NCBI RefSeq assembly: GCF_013170805.1
Contig: NZ_CP051293.1
Location: forward strand, 6,268,001 to 6,332,000
Direction: 5' to 3'
DNA length: 64,000 nucleotides
Origin: Mesorhizobium sp. NZP2077
GTDB taxonomy: Bacteria; Pseudomonadota; Alphaproteobacteria; Rhizobiales; Rhizobiaceae
Shown here: one piece after another, positions 35,436 through 43,732 of the stretch
Position numbering within the stretch: position 1 is the stretch's first letter
Layout: the number at the start of each line of letters is the position of its first letter
Position numbers and translations under genes: made by a program
The notes under the pieces: model-generated
Told to the model about the DNA's origin: nothing
The model's database searches: none
The model's input: the letters and a program-made list of their open reading frames with translations, nothing else

Positions 35436-35621
35436 CTATTTGTCGGATGCAAGCTTGCCGCCGACGGCCCAGTCGTGTTTTTCGAAATCCTCGAACAGAA
35501 TATCGACGACGTCGGGCGAGCATTTCAGGATGCGGGCGGCTTCGCGCGTGACCACGTCGACGAACTCGCGCTTCTGGTCGATGCTGCGTCCCTTGAGCAG
35601 CCTGACATTGATTGTCGGCAT
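35436..35621 (-). CDS. 4-oxalocrotonate tautomerase-like protein
   Basis: 61-aa enzyme; after Met removal Pro1 (MPTINVRLLKGRSIDQKREF) would be the catalytic base. Family length fits exactly (about 60-76 aa), with VDVVTREAARILKCSPDVVD then ILFEDFEKHDWAVGGK. It tautomerises 2-hydroxymuconate-like or other enol/keto acids. AAGGAAG precedes the ATG, and it lies between the UxaA and HyuA genes in one transcription unit, so it may interconvert an enol product of the dehydratase. Confidence 0.85.
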   Translation of the reverse strand: MPTINVRLLKGRSIDQKREFVDVVTREAARILKCSPDVVDILFEDFEKHDWAVGGKLASDK

Positions 35622-35637
35622 GATTCTTCCTTTTGAA

Positions 35638-37170
35638 TTAAAGCCACGCGTTGACGTGCCAAGGCGCAAACTCGTCATCGCCATAGCCCAGCACTTCGCT
35701 CTTGGTTGCGTTGCCTGATGCGGAGGCGATCATTTGGCGAAAAATAACCTCGCCCATCTCGTCGATCGAATTGTCGCCATCGAGGATTGTCCCGCAATTG
35801 ATGTCCATGTCCTCTTCCATGCGCGCGAACATTTCCGAGTTGGTGGCAAGCTTGATCGAGGGCGCGGGCCTGCAGCCGAAGCACGAGCCGCGCCCGGTGG
35901 TGAAGGCGATAAGATTGGCGCCGCCAGCTACCTGGCCCGTCGCCGACATCGGATCGAAGCCGGGCGAGTCCATGAACACCAGCCCCCGCTTGTCGATCGG
36001 CCGGGCGTAGCCGTAGACCTCGACGAGGTTGGTGGTGCCACCCTTGGCAACCGCCCCCAACGATTTCTCGAGAATGGTCGTCAAGCCGCCCGCCTTGTTG
36101 CCGGGGGACGGATTGTTGTCGAAGCCCTGTGGTTCCTTGCTCGTGTAGTCGTCCCACCATTCGAGCAGGCCAATCAGTCTTTCACCGACCTCGTTGCTGA
36201 CGGCGCGTTCAAGCAGCAGGTTCTCAGCACCGTAGATCTCCGGTGTCTCTGCCAGGATCGCGGTGCCGCCGCAGGCGACGAGACGATCGACAGCCGCACC
36301 CAGCGCCGGATTGGCGGAGATGCCTGAAAAACTGTCCGACCCGCCGCATTGAAGCCCGACCATAATCTCGCTCGCCGGGATCCTCTGGCGTCGCCGCATC
36401 GACGCCTTCTCCAGCATGGCCTCGACCATCTCGATCCCGCGTGAAATGCTTGAACGCGTGCCGCCGGTTTCCTGCATCACAAGCTTGGCGAGGCTGTCGC
36501 CCAGTACAAGCTTTTCTTCCTCGACCAGCTGGTCTATCTGGTTGTCCTCGCAGCCGAGGCCAACCAGAAGCACTCCGGCGAAATTCGGATGCCGCGCATA
36601 TCCGGCGAGAGTCCGCCGCAACATCGCCATCGACATCGAACCGTCGGCAACGCTGCAGCCGGACTTGTGGGTCAGAGCCACGACGCCGTCTACACCGGGA
36701 TAAGTCATGAGCCGGGCTGGATCGCGGAAATGATCGGCGATCATCCTTGCCACCAGCGCCGAGCAGTTCACCGAGGTCAGTACGCCGACATAGTTGCGCG
36801 TACCTGCCTTGCCGTCGGCGCGCAGATAGCCGTCGAAAGTCGGGATGGCTTGTGGCGATCGCAGCGGTGCGTTCGAGAGCCGCGTGCCGATGGCATGGCC
36901 GGCCATCGACGCCTCGAAGCCCATATTGTGCAGGTGGACATGGGCACCGGCCACGATTGGGCCAATTGCCAGACCAATGGGCTGGCCAAGGCGATGGATC
37001 ACATCGCCTTGGGCCAAGGGCTGAAGGGAAACCTTGTGGCCGAACGGGATTGCGCCGGCTGCCCGTACGCCGAATGGCGGCAACACCTCGCCGGCCTGGA
37101 TGTCGCGCAGTGCAACCGCAACCTCGTCGCCGGGCATGAGCTGCAGCACCGGTGCTTTTCCATCGACCAT
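35638..37170 (-). CDS. UxaA/GarD-family sugar-acid dehydratase
   Basis: 510-aa enzyme with an N-terminal SAF domain (about 1-95, VLQLMPGDEVAVALRDIQAG, then HLHNMG) joined to a D-galactarate dehydratase/altronate hydrolase domain (GKAGTRNYVGVLTSVNCSA, HKSGCSVADG, LVGLGCEDNQID, VGLQCGGSDSFSGISANPA, TTGRGSCFGCRPAPSIKLAT). Such enzymes dehydrate aldonates/uronates (altronate, galactarate) to 2-keto-3-deoxy acids, usually with Fe2+. ATG at 37170 follows GGGAG. First gene of the minus-strand run and divergent from the GntR gene. Confidence 0.85.
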   Translation of the reverse strand: MVDGKAPVLQLMPGDEVAVALRDIQAGEVLPPFGVRAAGAIPFGHKVSLQPLAQGDVIHRLGQPIGLAIGPIVAGAHVHLHNMGFEASMAGHAIGTRLSNAPLRSPQAIPTFDGYLRADGKAGTRNYVGVLTSVNCSALVARMIADHFRDPARLMTYPGVDGVVALTHKSGCSVADGSMSMAMLRRTLAGYARHPNFAGVLLVGLGCEDNQIDQLVEEEKLVLGDSLAKLVMQETGGTRSSISRGIEMVEAMLEKASMRRRQRIPASEIMVGLQCGGSDSFSGISANPALGAAVDRLVACGGTAILAETPEIYGAENLLLERAVSNEVGERLIGLLEWWDDYTSKEPQGFDNNPSPGNKAGGLTTILEKSLGAVAKGGTTNLVEVYGYARPIDKRGLVFMDSPGFDPMSATGQVAGGANLIAFTTGRGSCFGCRPAPSIKLATNSEMFARMEEDMDINCGTILDGDNSIDEMGEVIFRQMIASASGNATKSEVLGYGDDEFAPWHVNAWL

Positions 37171-37209
37171 CCATAGACTCCCGTTGAAGCAATCAAACAC
37201 AGTTTTGCT

Positions 37210-37307
37210 TGATTGTCAGCAATCAGCAGATCTAATTTTGAGCGCGCTTCAGCCGCCATGGCCACGCAACATCGAGAGGGTCTGACCCGTCGTTAATTGT
37301 CAGCAAT
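37210..37307. promoter_or_regulatory. Two operator-like ATTGTCAGCAAT sites
   Basis: TGATTGTCAGCAATCA (37210-37225) is a 6-4-6 palindrome. ATTGTCAGCAAT occurs again at 37296-37307. Both lie between the UxaA start and the GntR gene. Presumed binding sites of that GntR protein; a variant is found at 43654. Confidence 0.6.
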
Positions 37308-37356
37308 GCAGGTTGCGTGGCAGGGGGTGCCGGAATATGTAGAGGCATCCGTGGCC

Positions 37357-38070
37357 ATGAGTCGGTTGATGACAAAGCTTACAAGTCTCAAGTCGGAAAA
37401 GCGGCTGCTCGACCGCCGCGCGGCCGACCTGATCCGTTCTCATATCTTGGAAGGCGTGTTGCCAGCCGGCGAGCGCCTGCTGGAAACGCAGCTTTCCGAA
37501 GAGCTTGAGGTCAGCCGCGGCACCGTGCGTTCGGCACTCGCCCAACTGGCTAACGAGGGGCTTGTCCAGCAGGTTGCATTCACCCGCTGGGAAGTGTCCG
37601 GCACGTCGACGGTCGATGCCTGGGAGATCTACACGTTACGCGGTGCGCTGGAAGGATTGGGCGCCCGACTTGCGGCGGCTAACATCAGTGAGACGGATGG
37701 CGCACGCTTGCGCGGTATCGCTGATGATCTGCTGCACGCCATCCGCGAAGGCCGTTTCCAGGATGCGACGGGCATAGACTTCGACCTGCATACGGCAATC
37801 ATCGATCTCGCCAGGCACGAACGGCTGGCCGAGCAGCATCGCTTCATCGTCCAGCAGGTCCGCTTCCACATGGTGCAGTCGGGGTTCCTGCCCAATGATT
37901 ACGAGGAACTGATCGCCGAGCACAAGGCCTTGATCGAGGCGGTCATCGCCGGGGATGCCGACCGCGCCGAAAAGCTCGCGCGCAATCACAACGATGCCGA
38001 GGTCAAGCTTCTGGCAAAGTTGCTGAAACAGGGCGGCACTGCCAAGCCGTTTCGCGAAAAGGCCTCCTGA
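37357..38070 (+). CDS. GntR-family (FCD) regulator of the sugar-acid cluster
   Basis: 237-aa regulator with a GntR winged helix (RRAADLIRSHILEGVLPAGE, LSEELEVSRGTVRSALAQLA) and an FCD domain (GIDFDLHTAIIDLARHERLA, AEHKALIEAVIAGDADRAEK). Start is uncertain: the frame opens at TTG 37297, which lies inside the second operator-like site; ATG 37306 has no ribosome-binding site; ATG 37357 follows a distant TAGAGG and is preferred. It likely represses the UxaA-led operon and possibly the TRAP operon until a sugar acid binds. Confidence 0.8.
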   Translation: MSRLMTKLTSLKSEKRLLDRRAADLIRSHILEGVLPAGERLLETQLSEELEVSRGTVRSALAQLANEGLVQQVAFTRWEVSGTSTVDAWEIYTLRGALEGLGARLAAANISETDGARLRGIADDLLHAIREGRFQDATGIDFDLHTAIIDLARHERLAEQHRFIVQQVRFHMVQSGFLPNDYEELIAEHKALIEAVIAGDADRAEKLARNHNDAEVKLLAKLLKQGGTAKPFREKAS

Positions 38071-38112
38071 GGTCTCGTTCCGCCGCGCAGCCGGGCTAGG
38101 CAGCCGGATCGG

Positions 38113-39144
38113 CTAACGCGCCGCCAATGCCAAGCGCAGATTGTCGCTGAGGATAATCGTTTCCCCGTCGAAGCCGCTCAAGGCAGAGCGGACAAGCTTG
38201 AGGTCGATCTCGGCACTGTGCTGGCGGGAATAACCGTCAAGCGCTGTCGTATCGCCCGGATAGCGTCCTTCGGGATGTTGATATAGGTCCATTCCCGCAA
38301 TGACGATGCGTTCGGGTTCAAGCGCGGCGGCAATTGCAATCATCAGCGCTCCGTTGGTCGCAATCATCGGTCCGGCGAGATCGGCCACGGGTGGATCGAT
38401 TTCATCGATAAAGACGTACCCGGCCGATGGCGGCCGCATCGCCCTGAGATGGCGAAGCAGGATGGGGCGCCCCACGACCGCTGTCGGGAACGCTATCAAC
38501 GGACGCCGCCCGGCACCTGGGAGATCGGGATCGGCCGTAAAGACCATGTCGGGGGCGGTCAGCCAATTTCGTCCACGCCAGTTCCAGTTCACCCGAAACA
38601 GCGCGGCATCGCTGAAATCCGCCAGCCTCGGATCCTCCGATGACGGCCCATTGCCCAGGCACACGATCGTGCGCGGTTTGCCAAGCTTCTCGGCGAGCTC
38701 GTGCAGTGAGGCGATAGCTGGGCCGCCGAACAGGCCGATCAGGAATGAACCGCGCGACGGCTTCCTCTCCGGTACGGCCAGAGGCGGCAGCAGTGCCGCA
38801 AGCATCGTGGGCGTGATGGCCTTGCTGCTGTCGACAAAGCCTGCGGGTGAAAGGCCCGAAAGGGCCGAAGGACCGATAACCAACACCACGCCCAGCCGTC
38901 GCAGCCAGCGTTGCCAGGCGACGGAATGCGGAAGGGGCAGGATAAGTTCGTGGGGATAATACTTGCGCATTGCACCGGTCTCGGCGGCGGCCAGCACAAG
39001 GCGGTAGTGCGGGTGCTGCCTCAGCGCGGCATCAATGGCCGGGTAGAGCCGGTCAATGTCGCCATGCGTACCGGCCAGCACCACCGTTGGGGAGCCTAGC
39101 GGCAGCAGCAGCCCGAACCGCTGCAATTCCTCGGCAAAACCCAT
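38113..39144 (-). CDS. Sialyltransferase-like protein of uncertain function
   Basis: 343-aa cytoplasmic protein. The N-terminal half (SPTVVLAGTHGDIDRLYPAI, LPLPHSVAWQRWLRRLG) has no firm assignment. The C-terminal half carries IVCLGNGPSSEDPRLADFSD, then LFRVNWNWRG and ATNGALMIAIAAALEPERIV followed by IAGMDLYQH, reminiscent of the nucleotide-sugar site of GT29/GT42-type sialyltransferases and DUF115 proteins. It may transfer a nonulosonic or related acid sugar to surface polysaccharide (inference). It starts 88 bases after the ALDH stop, so it may be part of the TRAP operon; an upstream open frame extension is shadow. Confidence 0.55.
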   Translation of the reverse strand: MGFAEELQRFGLLLPLGSPTVVLAGTHGDIDRLYPAIDAALRQHPHYRLVLAAAETGAMRKYYPHELILPLPHSVAWQRWLRRLGVVLVIGPSALSGLSPAGFVDSSKAITPTMLAALLPPLAVPERKPSRGSFLIGLFGGPAIASLHELAEKLGKPRTIVCLGNGPSSEDPRLADFSDAALFRVNWNWRGRNWLTAPDMVFTADPDLPGAGRRPLIAFPTAVVGRPILLRHLRAMRPPSAGYVFIDEIDPPVADLAGPMIATNGALMIAIAAALEPERIVIAGMDLYQHPEGRYPGDTTALDGYSRQHSAEIDLKLVRSALSGFDGETIILSDNLRLALAAR

Positions 39145-39232
39145 CGTTCCGTCCGCGCCATTTCGGCAACATCTACGGTCCTGCCGGCGAAGGCGCAATG
39201 CCATGCCGGCAGGACCGCCCCAACGGAAGGGC

Positions 39233-40702
39233 TCAAGCGTAGTTGACGTAGATAGTCTTCTTCTGGAAATAGGCATCAAGGCCGTATTTGCCGTCCTCAC
39301 CACCAATGCCGCTGTCGCGGATGCCGGCATGATGGGCATGCACCGCGTCGCCGCCCGGGCGATTGACGTAGATCTCGCCGAACTTCAGCTCACGCACCAG
39401 CCGCATGACCCGGCGCATATCCTTGGTGAACACATAGGCCGACAGGCCATAGTTCGATTCATTGGCGAGCCGCAGGCCCTCATCGAAATCGCCAACCCTC
39501 ATCACCGGCACGACGGGGCCGAAGACCTCGTCCTGCATGATGCGCATCTGGTTGTCGGTGACCGTCATCACCGTCGGCTCATACCAGTGTCCGCGCATGA
39601 ACTCGCCCTCGGTCAGCCGGCGTCCGCCCGTCAGCACCTCGGCGCCGGCGGCGCGTGCCGTGTCGACCATGCGTTCGACCTTGTCGAGCTCCAGCCCGCT
39701 GAATTTTGGCCCGACATCGACCAGGGTGGTTGGGTCGCCGACCTTGAGGGCTTTCACCGCGCGGGTGAATTTTTCCAGGAATTCGTCGGCGACGCGCCGG
39801 TGCACATACATGCGTTCGTTGCAGATGCAGATCTGGCCGCAATTCTCGAAACGTGACAGCACGGCCGCGCGCACCGCCGCACCGATATCGGCATCCTCGG
39901 CAACGATAAACGGTGCCTTGCCGCCGAGTTCGAGCCGCAGCAGCTTCAGGTCGTCGGCGGCGGCGCGAAAGATCTCCTTACCGGCGCGCACGCTGCCCGT
40001 CAGCGTGATGAGGCGCGCGATGGGATGGCGCACCAGCGCGGCGCCGATACCCTCGCCGGTGCCACTGACGACATTGATGACGCCGGGTGGGAACTCGAGC
40101 TGCGAGGACAGCTGCGCGATCTCCAGGGCCGAGATCGGCGTGCCTTCATGCGACTTGACGACAATGGTGTTGCCGGCCAGCAGCGCCGGCCCCATCTTGC
40201 GGCACATCAGTGCCGCCGGATAGTTCCAGGCGGTCAGGGCGATCACCACCCCATGGGCGACGCGCTGGATCCAGATCTGCTCGTCGGGCATGTCGGAAGG
40301 GATGATGTCGCCCGTGATGCGGCGCGCTTCCTCCGCCGCATAGGTAAGATAAAGTGCTGCCCCTTCGATCTCGCCGCGCGCCTCTTGGATCGGCTTGCCC
40401 TGTTCGGCAACGACGATGCGGGCTAGACGCTCCCGGTTCTCCAGGATCAGCCGCGCCAGGTCCTTCAGCAATTGCCCGCGTGCAGCCGGCGGCAAGGCTT
40501 CCCACCCCGGCTGGGCGGCACGAGCGGCGACCAGCGCGCGATCGGCATCGTCCTCGCCCCCGTTCGGAACGGAGGCGATGATCGCCTGCGTTGCCGGGTT
40601 CTCGACATCGATCCATTCCTTGACGGTGGAATCGACCCACTCGCCATTGATGTAGTGGCGATAACGGTCCGTCCCCTTCACGAGCTCTTTCATGGCCGGC
40701 AT
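39233..40702 (-). CDS. Aldehyde dehydrogenase (lactaldehyde/glycolaldehyde type)
   Basis: 489-aa ALDH. Seen: VIALTAWNYPAALMCRKMGP (tunnel), ITLTGSVRAGKE (cofactor loop), LELGGKAPFIVAEDADIGAA (Glu) and FENCGQICICNERMYVHRRV (catalytic Cys) and the C-terminal GGEDGKYGLDAYFQKKTIYV. It resembles AldA-type enzymes that oxidise the lactaldehyde or glycolaldehyde made by 2-keto-3-deoxy-sugar aldolases, fitting the nearby aldolases. It begins 25 bases after the DctM stop, so it belongs to the TRAP operon. Confidence 0.85.
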   Translation of the reverse strand: MPAMKELVKGTDRYRHYINGEWVDSTVKEWIDVENPATQAIIASVPNGGEDDADRALVAARAAQPGWEALPPAARGQLLKDLARLILENRERLARIVVAEQGKPIQEARGEIEGAALYLTYAAEEARRITGDIIPSDMPDEQIWIQRVAHGVVIALTAWNYPAALMCRKMGPALLAGNTIVVKSHEGTPISALEIAQLSSQLEFPPGVINVVSGTGEGIGAALVRHPIARLITLTGSVRAGKEIFRAAADDLKLLRLELGGKAPFIVAEDADIGAAVRAAVLSRFENCGQICICNERMYVHRRVADEFLEKFTRAVKALKVGDPTTLVDVGPKFSGLELDKVERMVDTARAAGAEVLTGGRRLTEGEFMRGHWYEPTVMTVTDNQMRIMQDEVFGPVVPVMRVGDFDEGLRLANESNYGLSAYVFTKDMRRVMRLVRELKFGEIYVNRPGGDAVHAHHAGIRDSGIGGEDGKYGLDAYFQKKTIYVNYA

Positions 40703-40727
40703 GGCGGAAATCCTGTTTTGAATGTCA

Positions 40728-42035
40728 TCAATGAAAAGTCCCCTGTGGGACATATCCGGCAGCACTTGGCAGCCAGAGCGTGATCTGTGGCATGAAAACC
40801 AAAACAAAGAGCGCAACGATCAGAACGAAGAGCAGAACCCACACTTCGCCCAGAATCGTGGCGACCTTGATGCCGGTAATCCCCGAAATAAGAAACACGA
40901 GCTGTCCCATCGGTGGTGTGATCAAGCCAATCATCATGTTTACGGTCGACACGACGCCGAAATAGACCGGATCGATGCCAAGTTCGCGCACCGTGGGCAT
41001 CAGGATGGGGATGACGATCAGCAGCATCAGCAGCGTGTCGAGCAATGCCCCCAGAACCAGAAACAGCACCGTCACCAGCAGCATGAACATCGGTGCGCTG
41101 AGATCCATTGACGCGATCCAGGCGCCCAGCTGATCGGGTATCTGCTCGGCGGCAACGACATAGTTCATCAAGACCGCGCCGGCGATGGTGATTGCAACAA
41201 TCGCAGTCGATCGCGAGGATTCCACCAGGACGTTGAACAGCACCTTCGGCGACAGCGTACGGTACCAGAACAGCGCCAGCAGCAGCGCACAAAACGCGGC
41301 CACAGCCGCCGCTTCCGTGGGGGTCACGGCGCCGGAATAGATGCCGCCGAGCAGGATCATCGGCAACAGCAGGGTCGGCGCGGCATCGCGGGTCACCGCG
41401 ACAGCTTCCTGCAGGCTGGGTTTCGGCTGGGTGGGAAAATTCTGCAGACGCGCCTGTACGGCCACCACGCCCATCATCACCACGGCCAGAAAGATGCCCG
41501 GTCCAACGCCGCCCATGAAAAGGTAGCCGATCGATGTATTGGATATGACACCGTAGAGAACCATAGGTATGGATGGCGGGATGATCGGTCCGAGGATCGA
41601 TGATGCCGCCGTCAGCGCTGCGGCAAAGCCGGGCCGATAGCCGGCTTTGATCATCATATCGATCGATATTTTGCCTGGACCCGCTGCATCCGCCAACGCG
41701 CTGCCGCTCATGCCGGCGAAGATGACGCTGGCGACGATGTTGACATGGGCCAGTCCGCCGCGAAACCGGCCGACGAGCAGGTTGGCAAAGCCGAACATTT
41801 TGTCGGTCATCTTGCCGGCGTTCATCAGCTCGGCGGCGAAAATGAACAGCGGCACCGCCAGCATCACGAAGTTTCCGTAGATGCCATTGAGGCTCTGGCT
41901 CGCCACCAATCCCATGTCGCGTCCGGTGATGACGAAATAGACAATGCCGGAAGCCAGCATGGCGTGCCCAAGCGGCATGCCGGCGAACATCCAGACAAAG
42001 AACAGAATGAACATCACCTCGACGGCGAATGACAT
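40728..42035 (-). CDS. dctM: TRAP transporter large permease DctM
   Basis: 435-aa inner-membrane protein with about 12 hydrophobic helices. Family motifs: MPLGHAMLASGIVYFV, VPLFIFAAELMNAGK, IFAGMSGSALADAAGPGKIS, ILGPIIPPSIPMVLYG and LITPPMGQLVFL. It imports the solute delivered by DctP using the ion gradient. It follows DctQ by 9 bases. A full-length overlapping open frame in another register is a shadow. Confidence 0.92.
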   Translation of the reverse strand: MSFAVEVMFILFFVWMFAGMPLGHAMLASGIVYFVITGRDMGLVASQSLNGIYGNFVMLAVPLFIFAAELMNAGKMTDKMFGFANLLVGRFRGGLAHVNIVASVIFAGMSGSALADAAGPGKISIDMMIKAGYRPGFAAALTAASSILGPIIPPSIPMVLYGVISNTSIGYLFMGGVGPGIFLAVVMMGVVAVQARLQNFPTQPKPSLQEAVAVTRDAAPTLLLPMILLGGIYSGAVTPTEAAAVAAFCALLLALFWYRTLSPKVLFNVLVESSRSTAIVAITIAGAVLMNYVVAAEQIPDQLGAWIASMDLSAPMFMLLVTVLFLVLGALLDTLLMLLIVIPILMPTVRELGIDPVYFGVVSTVNMMIGLITPPMGQLVFLISGITGIKVATILGEVWVLLFVLIVALFVLVFMPQITLWLPSAAGYVPQGTFH

Positions 42036-42044
42036 GAAGAATTC

Positions 42045-42524
42045 CTAGATATGCTGTTCCCAACCGGGCCTTAGCAATTGCCAAAGCCGCCGCAGCGCAC
42101 TGACGACAGCGGCAACGAGAAAGATCACAAAACTTCCGAAGACGAACTGCATGGGCAGGTGCAGCAAGGTCGAGTGGCGGGGGCGAAGGAAGAGAAAATA
42201 ATCGATGGTGCCCGGCAAGGCAGCAATAAACACCAGCGCCAGCGACAGCGTCACGAAGATCGCCAGAGCGCGACGGGGTCGCGGTGGAAACATGCCATAC
42301 ACGACATCGAATACGATGTGTTGCCGCTCACCGATCAGGATATCGCTCGTCCAGAAGACGACCCAGACATAAGCGACGACGCAAAGCTCGTTCGTCCATG
42401 ATATGGGGGAGTTGAAAACATAACGGGCAGCAATGCCGATCACGAAGCCGGCAAACATCACGGCAAAGGCCGTGACGCTCACCGACTGCGCAAATCGCTT
42501 CCAATAGACAGCCAAGGTCGGCAC
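42045..42524 (-). CDS. dctQ: TRAP transporter small permease DctQ
   Basis: 159-aa membrane protein with four hydrophobic helices and the family signature RYVFNSPISWTNELCVVAYV, then WVVFWTSDILIGERQHIVFD. It pairs with DctM. Located between DctP (9 bases upstream) and DctM. Confidence 0.9.
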   Translation of the reverse strand: MPTLAVYWKRFAQSVSVTAFAVMFAGFVIGIAARYVFNSPISWTNELCVVAYVWVVFWTSDILIGERQHIVFDVVYGMFPPRPRRALAIFVTLSLALVFIAALPGTIDYFLFLRPRHSTLLHLPMQFVFGSFVIFLVAAVVSALRRLWQLLRPGWEQHI

Positions 42525-42533
42525 CAGCAGATC

Positions 42534-43559
42534 TTATGCAGCGCCGATGCGGTCAAGCATTCCCTTTGGCCAATTCTTCGAAAAGTCCGAATTGACGAAG
42601 GCATCCAGCACATGTTTTTGGAAGGCGGCCACGTCCGGGGTCGTCACCGTATTGCCATGCGCCTCGAGGAATGCCTTGCCGTCGTTTTCAGTGGCGATGA
42701 CGCCATCGTCGTTGACCTTCTTGGCTGCATTCTCGGCCGCGAGCACCGCCTTTTTCTCCTCGTCGCTGAGGCCGTCCCAGAAGGCCGTGGGCATGGTGAA
42801 GAAGACATTCGCCACCTGATGGCCGGTCAGCACGACCTGCTTCGACACCTCATAGAACTTCGACGCGATGGCATCCGGCAGCGGATTTTCCAGCCCGTCG
42901 ATCGTGCCGGTCTGCATGGCCAGATAGACTTCCTCGAAGGCCAGCGGCGTTGCGCTCGCGCCAAGCGCGTTGCCAAGGAATTGCCAAGCTTGCGAACCCG
43001 GCATACGCAACTTCACGCCCTTGAGATCGGCAGGGACATTGACGGTGCGCGGTGAACGCAAGATGACGTGGCGTGTTCCCAGATACTGGCTCTTGACGAT
43101 CTGCAGCTTCAGATCGCTCGCCACCTTGGACTTGAATTCCTTGCCGACGTCGCCGTCATAGACCGCGTCCAGGTGCTTGGCATCGCGGAACAGATAGCCG
43201 GTGGTGAAGATCGAATATTCCGGAATCAATTCGGCGATGTCGGAAGGCGAGGTCAGCGCCACTTCCAGATTGCCACGCTGCATTGCCTCGATCTCGGAAC
43301 CTTGGGCAAACAGCGTGCCATTGTAATGCAGCTGCACGTCAAAAGCGCCAGGCATCGACTTGTCGAGTTCGGCCTTGAAAGCCTGCAGCGCCTTGGATTG
43401 CCATTCCGTGTCTGGACCGGGCGTCGAGGCGCGGATGACCTTGCCCGCCGCGAAAGCCAGACGCGAGACGAAGGGCGCCGCCAAGACGCCCAGGGCCCCG
43501 GCAACCACGGTGCGGCGGCGAACGGCCCGATTGAGAAATGAAGACTCCTGTGTGGTCAT
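42534..43559 (-). CDS. dctP: TRAP transporter periplasmic binding protein DctP
   Basis: 341-aa solute receptor with a twin-arginine-like leader (NRAVRRRTVVAGALGVLAAP) and the DctP fold (YNGTLFAQGSEIEAMQRGNL, LKGVKLRMPGSQAWQFLGNA with the conserved Arg that binds a carboxylate, then FEEVYLAMQTGTIDGLENPL). Ligand is probably a sugar acid or similar carboxylate, given the neighbours. ATG at 43559 follows AGGAGGGG; a longer frame upstream is discarded. First gene of the TRAP operon; promoter gap of 173 bases is shared with the divergent aldolase. Confidence 0.92.
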   Translation of the reverse strand: MTTQESSFLNRAVRRRTVVAGALGVLAAPFVSRLAFAAGKVIRASTPGPDTEWQSKALQAFKAELDKSMPGAFDVQLHYNGTLFAQGSEIEAMQRGNLEVALTSPSDIAELIPEYSIFTTGYLFRDAKHLDAVYDGDVGKEFKSKVASDLKLQIVKSQYLGTRHVILRSPRTVNVPADLKGVKLRMPGSQAWQFLGNALGASATPLAFEEVYLAMQTGTIDGLENPLPDAIASKFYEVSKQVVLTGHQVANVFFTMPTAFWDGLSDEEKKAVLAAENAAKKVNDDGVIATENDGKAFLEAHGNTVTTPDVAAFQKHVLDAFVNSDFSKNWPKGMLDRIGAA

Positions 43560-43653
43560 GTTCTTCCCCTCCTGCGTCGCTGTTTGGTGCGCTTTTGATG
43601 GCGCGCGACCTGACGAGCGGATGTTTTCATTGTCACCGCAAATCGTCAAGCTG

Positions 43654-43665
43654 AATGTTGACAAT
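43654..43665. promoter_or_regulatory. Variant of the GntR operator-like motif before dctP
   Basis: AATGTTGACAAT is the reverse complement of ATTGTCAACATT, which matches ATTGTCAGCAAT at 10 of 12 positions. It sits between divergent dctP and the aldolase at 43733. Confidence 0.45.
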
Positions 43666-43732
43666 AGGCAATCAATCATCATTTGTTGGATTGACGTAGT
43701 TTTGCTAACCTCGCGGACACGAGTGAAAGCCG

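Noticed and set aside
40690..42084. 464-codon minus-strand frame over the TRAP permease
   Set aside because: Other register of DctM; Arg/His-rich, whereas DctM has all family motifs.
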